Source: Janthinobacterium sp. UMAB-56
Lineage (GTDB): Bacteria; Pseudomonadota; Gammaproteobacteria; Burkholderiales; Burkholderiaceae_D
Assembly (NCBI RefSeq): GCF_900095265.1
Contig: NZ_LT607664.1
Coordinates: 1-41,300 of the forward strand
Length of the DNA stretch: 41,300 nucleotides
Direction: 5' to 3'
Shown here: positions 26,754 through 33,403 of the stretch, piece by piece
How positions within the stretch are numbered: position 1 is the first letter of the stretch
Layout of the letters: every line of letters begins with the position of its first letter
Program-made: the position numbers and the translations under genes
The notes under the pieces: model-generated
What the model saw: the letters and a program-made list of their open reading frames with translations, nothing else
What the model was told of the DNA's origin: nothing
The model's database searches: none

Positions 26754-26981
26754 ATGGCCGGCATCGACGACTTCGTCAACAAGCAAAAACCTGGCGCGCG
26801 CTTCGTCATCACGGCGCAGATGCTGCGCATGACGCCGCAGCAGTTCGATTCCGTGGCGCAGGAATGGATGGAAGACGGCGGTCCCGGCTTCGACGTGGCC
26901 GGTATCCCGCACCGGGTGGTCGTCAACGGGCAGTTTTATATTGCCAGGCTCACCGTGCAACGGCACGGCGAACCTGCCTGA
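26754..26981 (+). CDS. Small hypothetical protein (75 aa)
   Basis: MAGIDDFVNKQKPGARFVITAQMLRMTPQQFDSVAQEWMEDGGPGF... is a soluble protein with a good AAGGA site. The arrangement (helix, MTPQQFDSV, terminal strands VVVNGQFYIARLTV) is not one I can name. It lies 50 bp after the LysR stop and may be co-transcribed with it; it is convergent with cbpM. Confidence 0.6.
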   Translation: MAGIDDFVNKQKPGARFVITAQMLRMTPQQFDSVAQEWMEDGGPGFDVAGIPHRVVVNGQFYIARLTVQRHGEPA

Positions 26982-26984
26982 GGA

Positions 26985-27296
26985 CTACTCGACGCCCAGC
27001 ACGTGCAGGCGGCGGCGCAGGCGCGCCACCTCCTCCGACAAGTCGACCACCAGCGCGGCCAGTTCGGCGTTCGCATCGAACACGGATTCGATTTCATGCA
27101 AACGGCGCGCGCGCACCAGGTCCAGGCTGGTAAAGCGCCAGGCCGTCAGCTGTCCCGCCGGCGGGCCATCCTGCAGCAGCACGCCCGTCTGCACGTGCTG
27201 CACCACCCAGTCAGGCTCCACGGCGCAGGCACGCGCCAGTTCTTCCAGGCTCAGGGCACGGTCTTCGAGCAATTCGCCAATTACCTTGTTGGTCAT
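26985..27296 (-). CDS. cbpM: Chaperone modulator CbpM
   Basis: A 103-residue MerR-like-fold modulator (LSLEELARACAVEPDWVVQHVQTGVL, ending in the coiled coil LSEEVARLRRRLHVL). CbpM binds the CbpA J-domain and inhibits its DnaK co-chaperone and DNA-binding activity. It begins 3 bp after the cbpA stop, the classical operon order. Confidence 0.88.
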   Translation of the reverse strand: MTNKVIGELLEDRALSLEELARACAVEPDWVVQHVQTGVLLQDGPPAGQLTAWRFTSLDLVRARRLHEIESVFDANAELAALVVDLSEEVARLRRRLHVLGVE

Positions 27297-27299
27297 GAT

Positions 27300-28220
27300 T
27301 TACCCTCCCAGCTTCTGGCGCGGATTGAAAGCCATCTCGCGCGCCATGGTTGCATACAGTTCGCGCGCCTTGTCATCGTTCGCCGGCGGCAGCACCACGT
27401 CCAGCAGCAGATACAGGTCGCCCGGCTGGGAGGCGGGAATACCGCGCCCCTTCAGGCGCAGCTTGCGCCCCGTCTGCGAGTTGGGCGGCACGCTGACGGA
27501 CACCGTGCCCGATGGCGTGGGCACGTCGATTTCGCCGCCCAGCGCCGCCTCCCACGGCGTGACAGGCACCGTTTCGAACACGTCGCGCCCTTCCAGCTTG
27601 TAGCGCGCATCGGGCCGGAAGCGGATCTCCAGGTACAAATCACCGGCGGGCGCGCCGCCGCTGCCCGGGTTCCCCTGCCCCTTCATGCGCAACTGCTGGC
27701 CTTCCGTGACGCCTTTCGGTATCGTCACCTCCAGGGTGCGCTCGCGCGTCACCACGTGGCCCTGGCCATCCGCTTCGGGCACGCGCATGACGATGTGGCG
27801 CTTGGCACCGTGATAGCTGTCCTGCAAATCGATGCTGATGGCGGCGTGGCTGTCCTCGCCCTGCATCTGGAAACTGCCGCCGGCGCGGCGCCGCCCGCCC
27901 ACGTGGGCGAACAGGTCGGCAAAGAAGTCGCTATCGTCGGCGCCCGACGATTCGTAGCCCGCACCCCAGTCCGGCGGTGGGCGGAAGGGTTGACCCTGTG
28001 CCCCCTGATTGCGGCCCAGCTCATCGTAGGCGGCGCGCTTTTCCACATCGCCCAGCACGCCGTAGGCTTCATTCAGTGCCTTGGTGCGCTGGTCGGCGTC
28101 CGCTTCCTTGCTCACGTCAGGGTGGTATTTGCGTACCAGCTTGCGGTAGGCCTTCTTGATCTCGGCCTCGGTCGCCGTTTTCTCGACGCCAAGCTCCTTG
28201 TAGTAGTCCTTGTATTCCAC
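27300..28220 (-). CDS. cbpA: Curved-DNA-binding co-chaperone CbpA
   Basis: A 306-residue DnaJ homologue without the zinc finger. The J-domain (1-70) includes KKAYRKLVRKYHPDVS with the HPD motif; a Gly-rich linker (about 90-125) and the two C-terminal beta domains follow, ending in QPGDLYLLLDVVLPP. It stimulates DnaK and can bind curved DNA. The start is GTG, supported by GGGAG 8 nt upstream. Operon with cbpM. Confidence 0.93.
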   Translation of the reverse strand: MEYKDYYKELGVEKTATEAEIKKAYRKLVRKYHPDVSKEADADQRTKALNEAYGVLGDVEKRAAYDELGRNQGAQGQPFRPPPDWGAGYESSGADDSDFFADLFAHVGGRRRAGGSFQMQGEDSHAAISIDLQDSYHGAKRHIVMRVPEADGQGHVVTRERTLEVTIPKGVTEGQQLRMKGQGNPGSGGAPAGDLYLEIRFRPDARYKLEGRDVFETVPVTPWEAALGGEIDVPTPSGTVSVSVPPNSQTGRKLRLKGRGIPASQPGDLYLLLDVVLPPANDDKARELYATMAREMAFNPRQKLGG

Positions 28221-28298
28221 CGTGCTTGCTCCCCATGGTTGAACTGCCTATGGGAAGGGTACACGAATTGGCTGCGACATAGCGTGCGCACAATACAA

Positions 28299-28316
28299 CA
28301 CCGCCTGCGGGCGGTG
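28299..28316 (-). terminator. Stem-loop after the two-domain crystallin gene
   Basis: CACCGCC-TGCG-GGCGGTG hairpin about 19 bp beyond the crystallin stop, followed on the minus strand by TTGTATTGT, a weak U-rich tail. Confidence 0.4.
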
Positions 28317-28334
28317 GCAGCGCAGTGAAACTGC

Positions 28335-29015
28335 CTAGCGCACGCGGCGCAGCGAGGAAATGCGGCGCTCGAGGCCACCATGCAGGCGACCGTAGCTGCC
28401 TGGCCCCATCACCACGCAACGGCCGCGGAAGTTGGCATCGACGCAGAATTCCCAGCGGCCGTAGTTGACGACGATCGATACGGCGCGGTCATTGAAGCCA
28501 TAGCGGCTCAAATCACGCACTTCGCGGTCCAGGCGCACGGGCCGGCCGCGCATGCCGGCGTCAGGAAACATCAGCACGGCGCCATGCATGTCGGGACGGT
28601 GTCCACCGCCGTGGCCAGGATAAGCGGGATACGGACGCTCCGGCTCAGGACGCGGAGGGCGCGGCGGGTAGGGACGGTGATCGCCACCGCCATGACCTGG
28701 GCGTCCCACTTCGCGCACGGAGGAAACGGCGTCGTTCATGCCCGGCATGCTGTCGTAGCGGCCAGGCTGCAGCACGCGGCAGTTGCCCCGGTAATTGGCG
28801 TCCTTGCACACTTCCCAGGTGCCCGAGCGCACGATGATGCTGGAGGTCTTGTCGTTAAATCCCATGCGCGACAAATCGCCCGTGTCGGAACGCAGGGTAA
28901 CGGGCCGGCCACGGAAGCCGGCGTCCTGAAACAGGGTGATTTCGCCTGCGGACGCGGCAAGGGGGGCAAAGAGGGTGGCGGCGCACAGCAGCGCGGGGCG
29001 TAAAGTTCGAACCAT
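28335..29015 (-). CDS. Secreted beta/gamma-crystallin protein, two domains
   Basis: A 226-residue exported protein. The signal peptide ends LAASAG. Two beta/gamma-crystallin domains (four Greek keys) follow, separated by a Pro/Gly/His-rich linker of about 35 residues. The calcium motif (N/D)(N/D)xx(S/T)S is intact in NDKTSS and NDAVSS of domain 1, but degenerate in NDRAVS and ERRISS of domain 2. Each domain has a Cys pair ten residues apart (VCKDANYRGNC, FCVDANFRGRC), likely a disulfide in the periplasm. The His-rich linker might bind metal. The start at 29015 has TTGGAG upstream. Bacterial members are calcium-binding proteins of mostly unknown role, often linked to stress or the cell surface. 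Confidence 0.87.
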   Translation of the reverse strand: MVRTLRPALLCAATLFAPLAASAGEITLFQDAGFRGRPVTLRSDTGDLSRMGFNDKTSSIIVRSGTWEVCKDANYRGNCRVLQPGRYDSMPGMNDAVSSVREVGRPGHGGGDHRPYPPRPPRPEPERPYPAYPGHGGGHRPDMHGAVLMFPDAGMRGRPVRLDREVRDLSRYGFNDRAVSIVVNYGRWEFCVDANFRGRCVVMGPGSYGRLHGGLERRISSLRRVR

Positions 29016-29045
29016 GACAACTCCAATACTGATGACATTTTCGCC

Positions 29046-29081
29046 AGTGTAGTCGAGGCGACAGGCGGCGTGTGTAACAAA
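29046..29081 (-). promoter_or_regulatory. Crystallin-type promoter element (gene at 28335)
   Basis: On the minus strand TTTGTTACAC (29081-29072), then 20 bp, then TACACT (29051-29046). The same pair occurs upstream of other crystallin genes here. TACACT suits a -10; TTTGTTACAC is more likely an activator site overlapping the -35 region. Confidence 0.5.
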
Positions 29082-29115
29082 GGGCAAGCAAATGTCAGCA
29101 CACGGCAACGTATGT

Positions 29116-29149
29116 AAAAACCGCCCGGCGGGATCAACCCGGCGGGCGG
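29116..29149 (-). terminator. Terminator of the three-domain crystallin gene
   Basis: GC-rich stem of 12 bp with one mismatch (29121-29132 with 29138-29149), 5-nt loop, followed on the minus strand by TTTTT (29120-29116). It begins 27 bp after the stop at 29176. Confidence 0.8.
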
Positions 29150-29175
29150 CCTGTCTGCATGCGTGCTGGAGAAAA

Positions 29176-30147
29176 TCAGCGCACGCGACGCAGCGAAGAA
29201 ATCTGGTTTTCCATGCCGTTCAGGCGGCCATATTCGCCCGGCCCGATCACTTCGCAGCGGCCATGGAAGTTCGAATCGCTGCATACTTCCCACTGTCCCT
29301 CGTTGACGACGATGGACGAGGCGCGGTCGTTGAAGTTGTAGCGCACCAGGTCTTCGGCATTGCGGTCCAGCGCCAGCGGCTCGCCACGCATGCCCGCTTC
29401 AGGGAACAGCAGGACGGCGCCACGCGGCTGGTATTGCGGCTGCTGATATTGCGGCGGCTGGTAAGGCTGCTCGTAGCGCTGCTGGCGGCGCGCTTCGCGC
29501 TCGTCGACCATGCGCGCCGACGAGACGCGCCCATCAAGGCCGCGTCCCAGGTCATCGTGACGGCCGGGGCCGAAGATGCGGCACACGCCGTTGTAGTTCG
29601 AATCGCTGCACAACTGCCAATAGCCGTTATAGATGACGATGCTGGTAGTGCGGTCATTGAAGCCGATAGTGACAAAATCGTCCGTATCGCGGTTCAGGCG
29701 CGCCGAACCGCCATTCTGGCCCGCGCCCGAATACACTTCCAGGCTGCCGCCACGGCCATAGCCGCCGCCATGCCCCCGGTCGGGATCGCGGCCAGGGCGC
29801 CCCGGATTGTTGCCATCGCCGCGGCCCGACTCGCGCACCGAACTGATGGCGTCATTCATGCCCGGCATCGAACTGTACTCCCCCGGCCCCAATGTCTTGC
29901 ATCGGCCGCGGAAGCCGGCATCCGTACACACATCCCAGGTGCCCGAACGCACCACAATGCTCGACGTCTTGTCGTTGAAACCCATGCGTGACAGGTCGTC
30001 CGTCGTCTCGCGCAGGTTGACTGCGCGGCCACGGAAATCAACGTCTTCGAACAAGGTGATATCGCCTGCATGGGCGGCCGCATGGGCCCCCAGCGAAAGC
30101 AGCAAGGTGGCCGTGCATGCCAACGCGTGTTTGAAAGGGCCCGTCAT
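29176..30147 (-). CDS. Secreted beta/gamma-crystallin protein, three domains
   Basis: A 323-residue exported protein (signal ending AHAAAHAG) with three beta/gamma-crystallin domains, about 28-108, 135-212 and 240-323. Linkers are Gly/Arg/Asp-rich and then Gln/Tyr/Pro-rich (YEQPYQPPQYQQPQYQP), likely flexible. Calcium motifs NDKTSS, NDAISS, NDRTTS and NDRASS are canonical; DGRVSS and ENQISS are altered. Paired cysteines recur in each domain (VCTDAGFRGRC, LCSDSNYNGVC, VCSDSNFHGRC). The C-terminal end ISSLRRVR is nearly the same in the neighbouring paralogues, showing tandem duplication. Preceded by the shared TTTGTTACAC element and followed by its own terminator, so it is probably a separate transcript. 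Confidence 0.87.
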   Translation of the reverse strand: MTGPFKHALACTATLLLSLGAHAAAHAGDITLFEDVDFRGRAVNLRETTDDLSRMGFNDKTSSIVVRSGTWDVCTDAGFRGRCKTLGPGEYSSMPGMNDAISSVRESGRGDGNNPGRPGRDPDRGHGGGYGRGGSLEVYSGAGQNGGSARLNRDTDDFVTIGFNDRTTSIVIYNGYWQLCSDSNYNGVCRIFGPGRHDDLGRGLDGRVSSARMVDEREARRQQRYEQPYQPPQYQQPQYQPRGAVLLFPEAGMRGEPLALDRNAEDLVRYNFNDRASSIVVNEGQWEVCSDSNFHGRCEVIGPGEYGRLNGMENQISSLRRVR

Positions 30148-30206
30148 GATTTACTCCATTCTTCATTCTTTGGTGATGATTTTCCTGGCTGTTGCGCCAG
30201 GATGCT

Positions 30207-30217
30207 AGTGTAACAAA
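30207..30217 (-). promoter_or_regulatory. Crystallin-type promoter element (gene at 29176)
   Basis: TTTGTTACACT on the minus strand, 60 bp before the start codon. Here TACACT overlaps the TTTGTTACAC element instead of following it by 19-20 bp, so the promoter geometry differs from that of the paralogues. Confidence 0.4.
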
Positions 30218-30249
30218 TACAAGGCCGGCGGGGAGGTCCGATCACACGT

Positions 30250-30567
30250 TCAATACAGGCGGCGCAGCGAGGAAATGCGTTTCTCGAACACCGTGTTCAG
30301 CACTTCATACCTCCCCGGCCCCATGCGTTCGCAACTGCCGTTGAACTGCGAGTCCGTGCACACTTCCCAGCTGCCAGAATCGACCTGGATGCTCGAGACG
30401 GTGTCATTGAAATTGACGCGCGACAGGTCGTCCGTCGTATCGCGCAAGACCACCACCCTGCCCTTGAAATTGTCATCGGTGTACAGGCGGATCTCGCCGG
30501 CCTGCGCCGCAAGGTGGACAAACAGCGAACTGGCGCACAGCAGGGCGTAAGTGAACGGGCGATTCAT
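30250..30567 (-). CDS. Secreted beta/gamma-crystallin protein, single domain
   Basis: A 105-residue exported protein with one crystallin domain after a signal peptide ending LAAQAG. Its first calcium motif is canonical (NDTVSS), its second degenerate (EKRISS). The Cys pair VCTDSQFNGSC is conserved. The start at 30567 (MNRPFTY) gives a proper signal sequence. It carries the shared upstream element at 30621-30655. No terminator is obvious before the next gene, so read-through into the three-domain gene is possible. Confidence 0.85.
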   Translation of the reverse strand: MNRPFTYALLCASSLFVHLAAQAGEIRLYTDDNFKGRVVVLRDTTDDLSRVNFNDTVSSIQVDSGSWEVCTDSQFNGSCERMGPGRYEVLNTVFEKRISSLRRLY

Positions 30568-30620
30568 GGGGCGGTCTCCGGTGGCGGCAAAGGCGAGTGA
30601 TCGACATGGCAATTGTTATC

Positions 30621-30655
30621 AGTGTAGCCATCCGTAGAAAAAACGGTGTAACAAA
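30621..30655 (-). promoter_or_regulatory. Crystallin-type promoter element (gene at 30250)
   Basis: Minus strand TTTGTTACAC (30655-30646), 19 bp, TACACT (30626-30621), located 54 bp before the start codon. Confidence 0.5.
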
Positions 30656-30688
30656 GTATGGGAACTACACAAGAAATTGTTACCAAAA

Positions 30689-30722
30689 GCAATAACAGGC
30701 TCCTGCGGGAGCCGCTTATTGC
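30689..30722 (-). terminator. Terminator after the decayed crystallin copy
   Basis: GCAATAA..GGCTCC pairs with GGAGCC..TTATTGC, followed on the minus strand by TTTTGG. It lies 26 bp after the stop of the crystallin remnant. Confidence 0.7.
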
Positions 30723-30747
30723 CATTTGGCGTACCACCTGGCCCGCG

Positions 30748-30840
30748 TCAGCGCACTTCGCGCACCGACGAGATGCGGTTGTTCAGGCGTTCCAGGTTCG
30801 CGTATTCACCGGGTTCCAAGGTCAGGATAGTGCGGTTTGA
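30748..30840 (-). pseudogene. Remnant of a fourth beta/gamma-crystallin gene
   Basis: Reading the minus strand into the TGA at 30750-30748 gives ILTLEPGEYANLERLNNRISSVREVR, the last Greek key of a crystallin domain (compare GPGEYSSM..NDAISSVRE in the neighbour). Its calcium motif NNRISS is canonical. Immediately upstream in frame is a TAG, and the signal peptide and the rest of the domain are missing. The usual promoter element (30870-30905) and a terminator (30689-30722) are still in place, so an internal deletion best explains it. An ATG at about 30857 reads only three codons before a stop. Confidence 0.8.
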
Positions 30841-30869
30841 CTATGTGCTCATTTTGCCAGAGAGCGCGC

Positions 30870-30905
30870 AGTCTATCCGCAACTGACCGTCATCGCTGTA
30901 ACAAA
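30870..30905 (-). promoter_or_regulatory. Crystallin-type promoter element of the remnant
   Basis: Minus strand TTTGTTACAG (30905-30896), 20 bp, TAGACT (30875-30870). It has the same geometry as the live paralogues with one change in each block. Confidence 0.5.
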
Positions 30906-30994
30906 TGATTACCGCCTTCGGGCGCCACGGGCGCCGTGTCGGACAAGCACGGCGAATGCCGGTAGAATCTTGTGTTTAGTCAAGCTTGCCGCCC

Positions 30995-32386
30995 ATGCCA
31001 CACACTACCGCGTTCACCCTGCCCGCCGTCCGTACTGAAATTTCTTCGCTGTGGAAGCTGGCCTGGCCCATCCTGATCGGCCAACTGGCGACCGTTGGCA
31101 TGGGCGCGGCCGACGTGGCGATGACGGGGCATACGAACCCCGAGGAACTGGCGGCCGTGTCGCTGGGTGCGGCCATCTGGTCCATCGTGCTGGTCACCGT
31201 GAGCGGCATCATGATGGCGATCAATACCCTGGTGGCGCATGAAATCGGCGCCGCGCGCCACGACCAGGTGCCGCACATCGTGCGCCAGTCGCTGTGGAAG
31301 GCGCTGCTCGTGGGCCTGGTGGCTTGCCTGCTGACAAACATGGCGGCCCTGGTGTTCGACCACCTGATGCTCGAACCCTTTGTCGCGGCCAAGGCCAAGC
31401 TGTTCGTGCACATCATCAGTTGCGCACTGCCGCCATTCGCCGCCTACCGCGCCCTGTACGGCTACAGCACCAGCATCAACCAGACCAAGCCCGTGATGGT
31501 CATCGCGCTGGCCGCGCTGGGCCTCAACATCTTCGTCAACTACCTGCTGATCTACGGCCACTGGGGCATGCCGAAGATGGGTGGCGTGGGCTGCGCCGTG
31601 GCCACCACCTGCTGCGTGTGGATGATGTTGCTGGCCATGCTGGCCTGGATCAGGATCGCGCCCGCCTACCGCGCCACGTATCCGTTCACGCATTGGGAGT
31701 GGCCGCAGCTGTCGTCGATCGGCCCCATGCTGCGCCTGGGCCTGCCCATCGGCGTGACCTACTTTGCCGAAGTGAGCGCCTTTGGCGTCATCAGTCTGCT
31801 GGTGGCGCGCTTCGGCGTGATCCAGGTGTCGGCGCACCAGATCGCCCTGAATTTCTCGTCCGTCGTCTTCATGGTGCCGCTCACTTTCGGCATCGCGCTG
31901 GTCACGCGCGTGGGCCATGCCGTGGGCGAAGCCAATCTGCGCCGCGCCCGCTTCATTTCGTGGGTGGGCGTGGCCATGTCGCTGACGGCGGCCATCGTCT
32001 CGGCCACCGTCATTACCGTCTTCCGCCACCAGATCGCACAGGCCTACACGTCCGACCCGCAGGTGCAAGCGCTGTGCGCCCAGCTGCTGCTGTTTGCCGC
32101 CCTGTTCCAGCTGTCCGACGCCACCCAGGTAGCCACGTCCTGCGCCATTCGCGGATACAAGGTGACGCGCCAGCCGATGCTGATCCAGCTGCTGGCCTTC
32201 TGGGGCTTCTCGCTGCCGATCGGCTATGTGCTGGGCCTCGCGCCGCAAGGCTTCATCTGGTCGCCGGACCAGCCGATGGCCGCCGCCGGTTTCTGGATCG
32301 GCCTCGTCACGGGCTTGACGGTGGCCGCCGTGCTGCTGACCTGGTATCTGAACCGCCTGTCGCTGCAGCGCCTGCGCGCGGCCTGA
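30995..32386 (+). CDS. MATE-family multidrug/cation exporter
   Basis: A 463-residue, 12-helix MATE protein of the NorM/MdtK type, which exports cationic drugs in exchange for Na+ or H+. Landmarks: WPILIGQLATVGMGAADVAMTGH in helix 1, INTLVAHEIGAARH in helix 2, and the second-half equivalent VTRVGHAVGEANLRRAR. The ATG at 30995 is preferred over an in-frame TTG 9 bp upstream. It is followed after 21 bp by the phzF-like gene in the same direction, so the two probably share a transcript. Confidence 0.9.
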   Translation: MPHTTAFTLPAVRTEISSLWKLAWPILIGQLATVGMGAADVAMTGHTNPEELAAVSLGAAIWSIVLVTVSGIMMAINTLVAHEIGAARHDQVPHIVRQSLWKALLVGLVACLLTNMAALVFDHLMLEPFVAAKAKLFVHIISCALPPFAAYRALYGYSTSINQTKPVMVIALAALGLNIFVNYLLIYGHWGMPKMGGVGCAVATTCCVWMMLLAMLAWIRIAPAYRATYPFTHWEWPQLSSIGPMLRLGLPIGVTYFAEVSAFGVISLLVARFGVIQVSAHQIALNFSSVVFMVPLTFGIALVTRVGHAVGEANLRRARFISWVGVAMSLTAAIVSATVITVFRHQIAQAYTSDPQVQALCAQLLLFAALFQLSDATQVATSCAIRGYKVTRQPMLIQLLAFWGFSLPIGYVLGLAPQGFIWSPDQPMAAAGFWIGLVTGLTVAAVLLTWYLNRLSLQRLRAA

Positions 32387-32407
32387 CCCTTCTACTCGGA
32401 ATCCGCC

Positions 32408-33247
32408 ATGCCAAAGCTGCGCCCCTTCAAGCAAGTCGATGTCTTCAGCAGCGTGCCCTTCCTCGGCAATCCGCTGGCGGTGGTACTCGACGCGAATGGC
32501 CTCGATGAAGCGCAGATGCAGGCGATCGCGCGCTGGACGGGCCTGTCGGAAACCACCTTCGTGCTGGCGCCGCGCGACCCGGCAGCCGATTACCGCGTGC
32601 GTATCTTTTCGCCCGAGACGGAATTCCCGTTTGCCGGCCACCCGACCCTGGGCACGGCCCACGCCCTGGTCGAGGCGGGCATGCAGCCGAAAGGCGCGCA
32701 CCTGGTGCAGGAATGCGGCGTCGGCCTGGTGCAGGTGGAACGTGGCGCGGGCGGCGTGCTGGCGTTCCAGGCGCCGCCCTGCACCGTGCGCGCGCTTGCC
32801 CCCGCCCTGCTGCCGCTGCTGCACGCGGCGCTGGGCGGCGCTGCGGCCGCTGGCGGCAGCGTCGTCGAGATGGGCATCCGCTGGCTGTGCGTGCCGCTGA
32901 CCAGCGCCGCCGCCTGCCTGGATGTGCGCGCCGATATCGCGGCGCTGACGCCATTGCTGGCCGCGTCAATGGCCGACGGCCTGGCGCTGTATGGCCCGCA
33001 TGACCCCGGCGGGCCGGCCGATTACGAAGTGCGCGCGCTGCTCAGCGAACAGGGCGCGCTGGTAGAAGACCCCGTCACGGGCAGCGCCAACGCCTGCATC
33101 GCGCACCTGCTGGCGGGTGCCGCCTACCGCGTGCGCCAGGGCAGCTGTTTGCAACGCGACGGGCGCGTGTCCGTCAGTTTCCGCGATGGTCACGCCTGGA
33201 TAGGCGGCGCCTGCCTGACCGTGATCACAGGGTCGATATTGGCCTGA
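32408..33247 (+). CDS. PhzF-family isomerase/epimerase-like enzyme
   Basis: A 279-residue PhzF-fold protein of two similar halves. It opens with FKQVDVFSSVPFLGNPLAVV, and has ETTFVL with the conserved active-site Glu, FPFAGHPTLGTAHAL, and in the second half EDPVTGSANACIAHLL. PhzF isomerises dihydro-hydroxyanthranilate in phenazine synthesis; most paralogues, including lone ones like this, have unknown substrates. No other phenazine gene is nearby. Confidence 0.87.
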   Translation: MPKLRPFKQVDVFSSVPFLGNPLAVVLDANGLDEAQMQAIARWTGLSETTFVLAPRDPAADYRVRIFSPETEFPFAGHPTLGTAHALVEAGMQPKGAHLVQECGVGLVQVERGAGGVLAFQAPPCTVRALAPALLPLLHAALGGAAAAGGSVVEMGIRWLCVPLTSAAACLDVRADIAALTPLLAASMADGLALYGPHDPGGPADYEVRALLSEQGALVEDPVTGSANACIAHLLAGAAYRVRQGSCLQRDGRVSVSFRDGHAWIGGACLTVITGSILA

Positions 33248-33403
33248 ATTGGGAAAAGTGCCATGCAATGGGCGGCGATTGGGTATTTTTTACGAAGGAA
33301 ATACGGCTACGATGATCTTATTCCGTGGCCGGGGCTATCGCATAAACAGGCACGCTCTGGTATCGTCTTACGCTTGGCAATTCTTCCAACTACCGAGACA
33401 TCC

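Noticed and set aside
32408..33247. Phenazine biosynthesis locus
   Set aside because: Only a PhzF-like protein is present; no phzA, B, C, D, E or G is adjacent, and lone PhzF paralogues are common.
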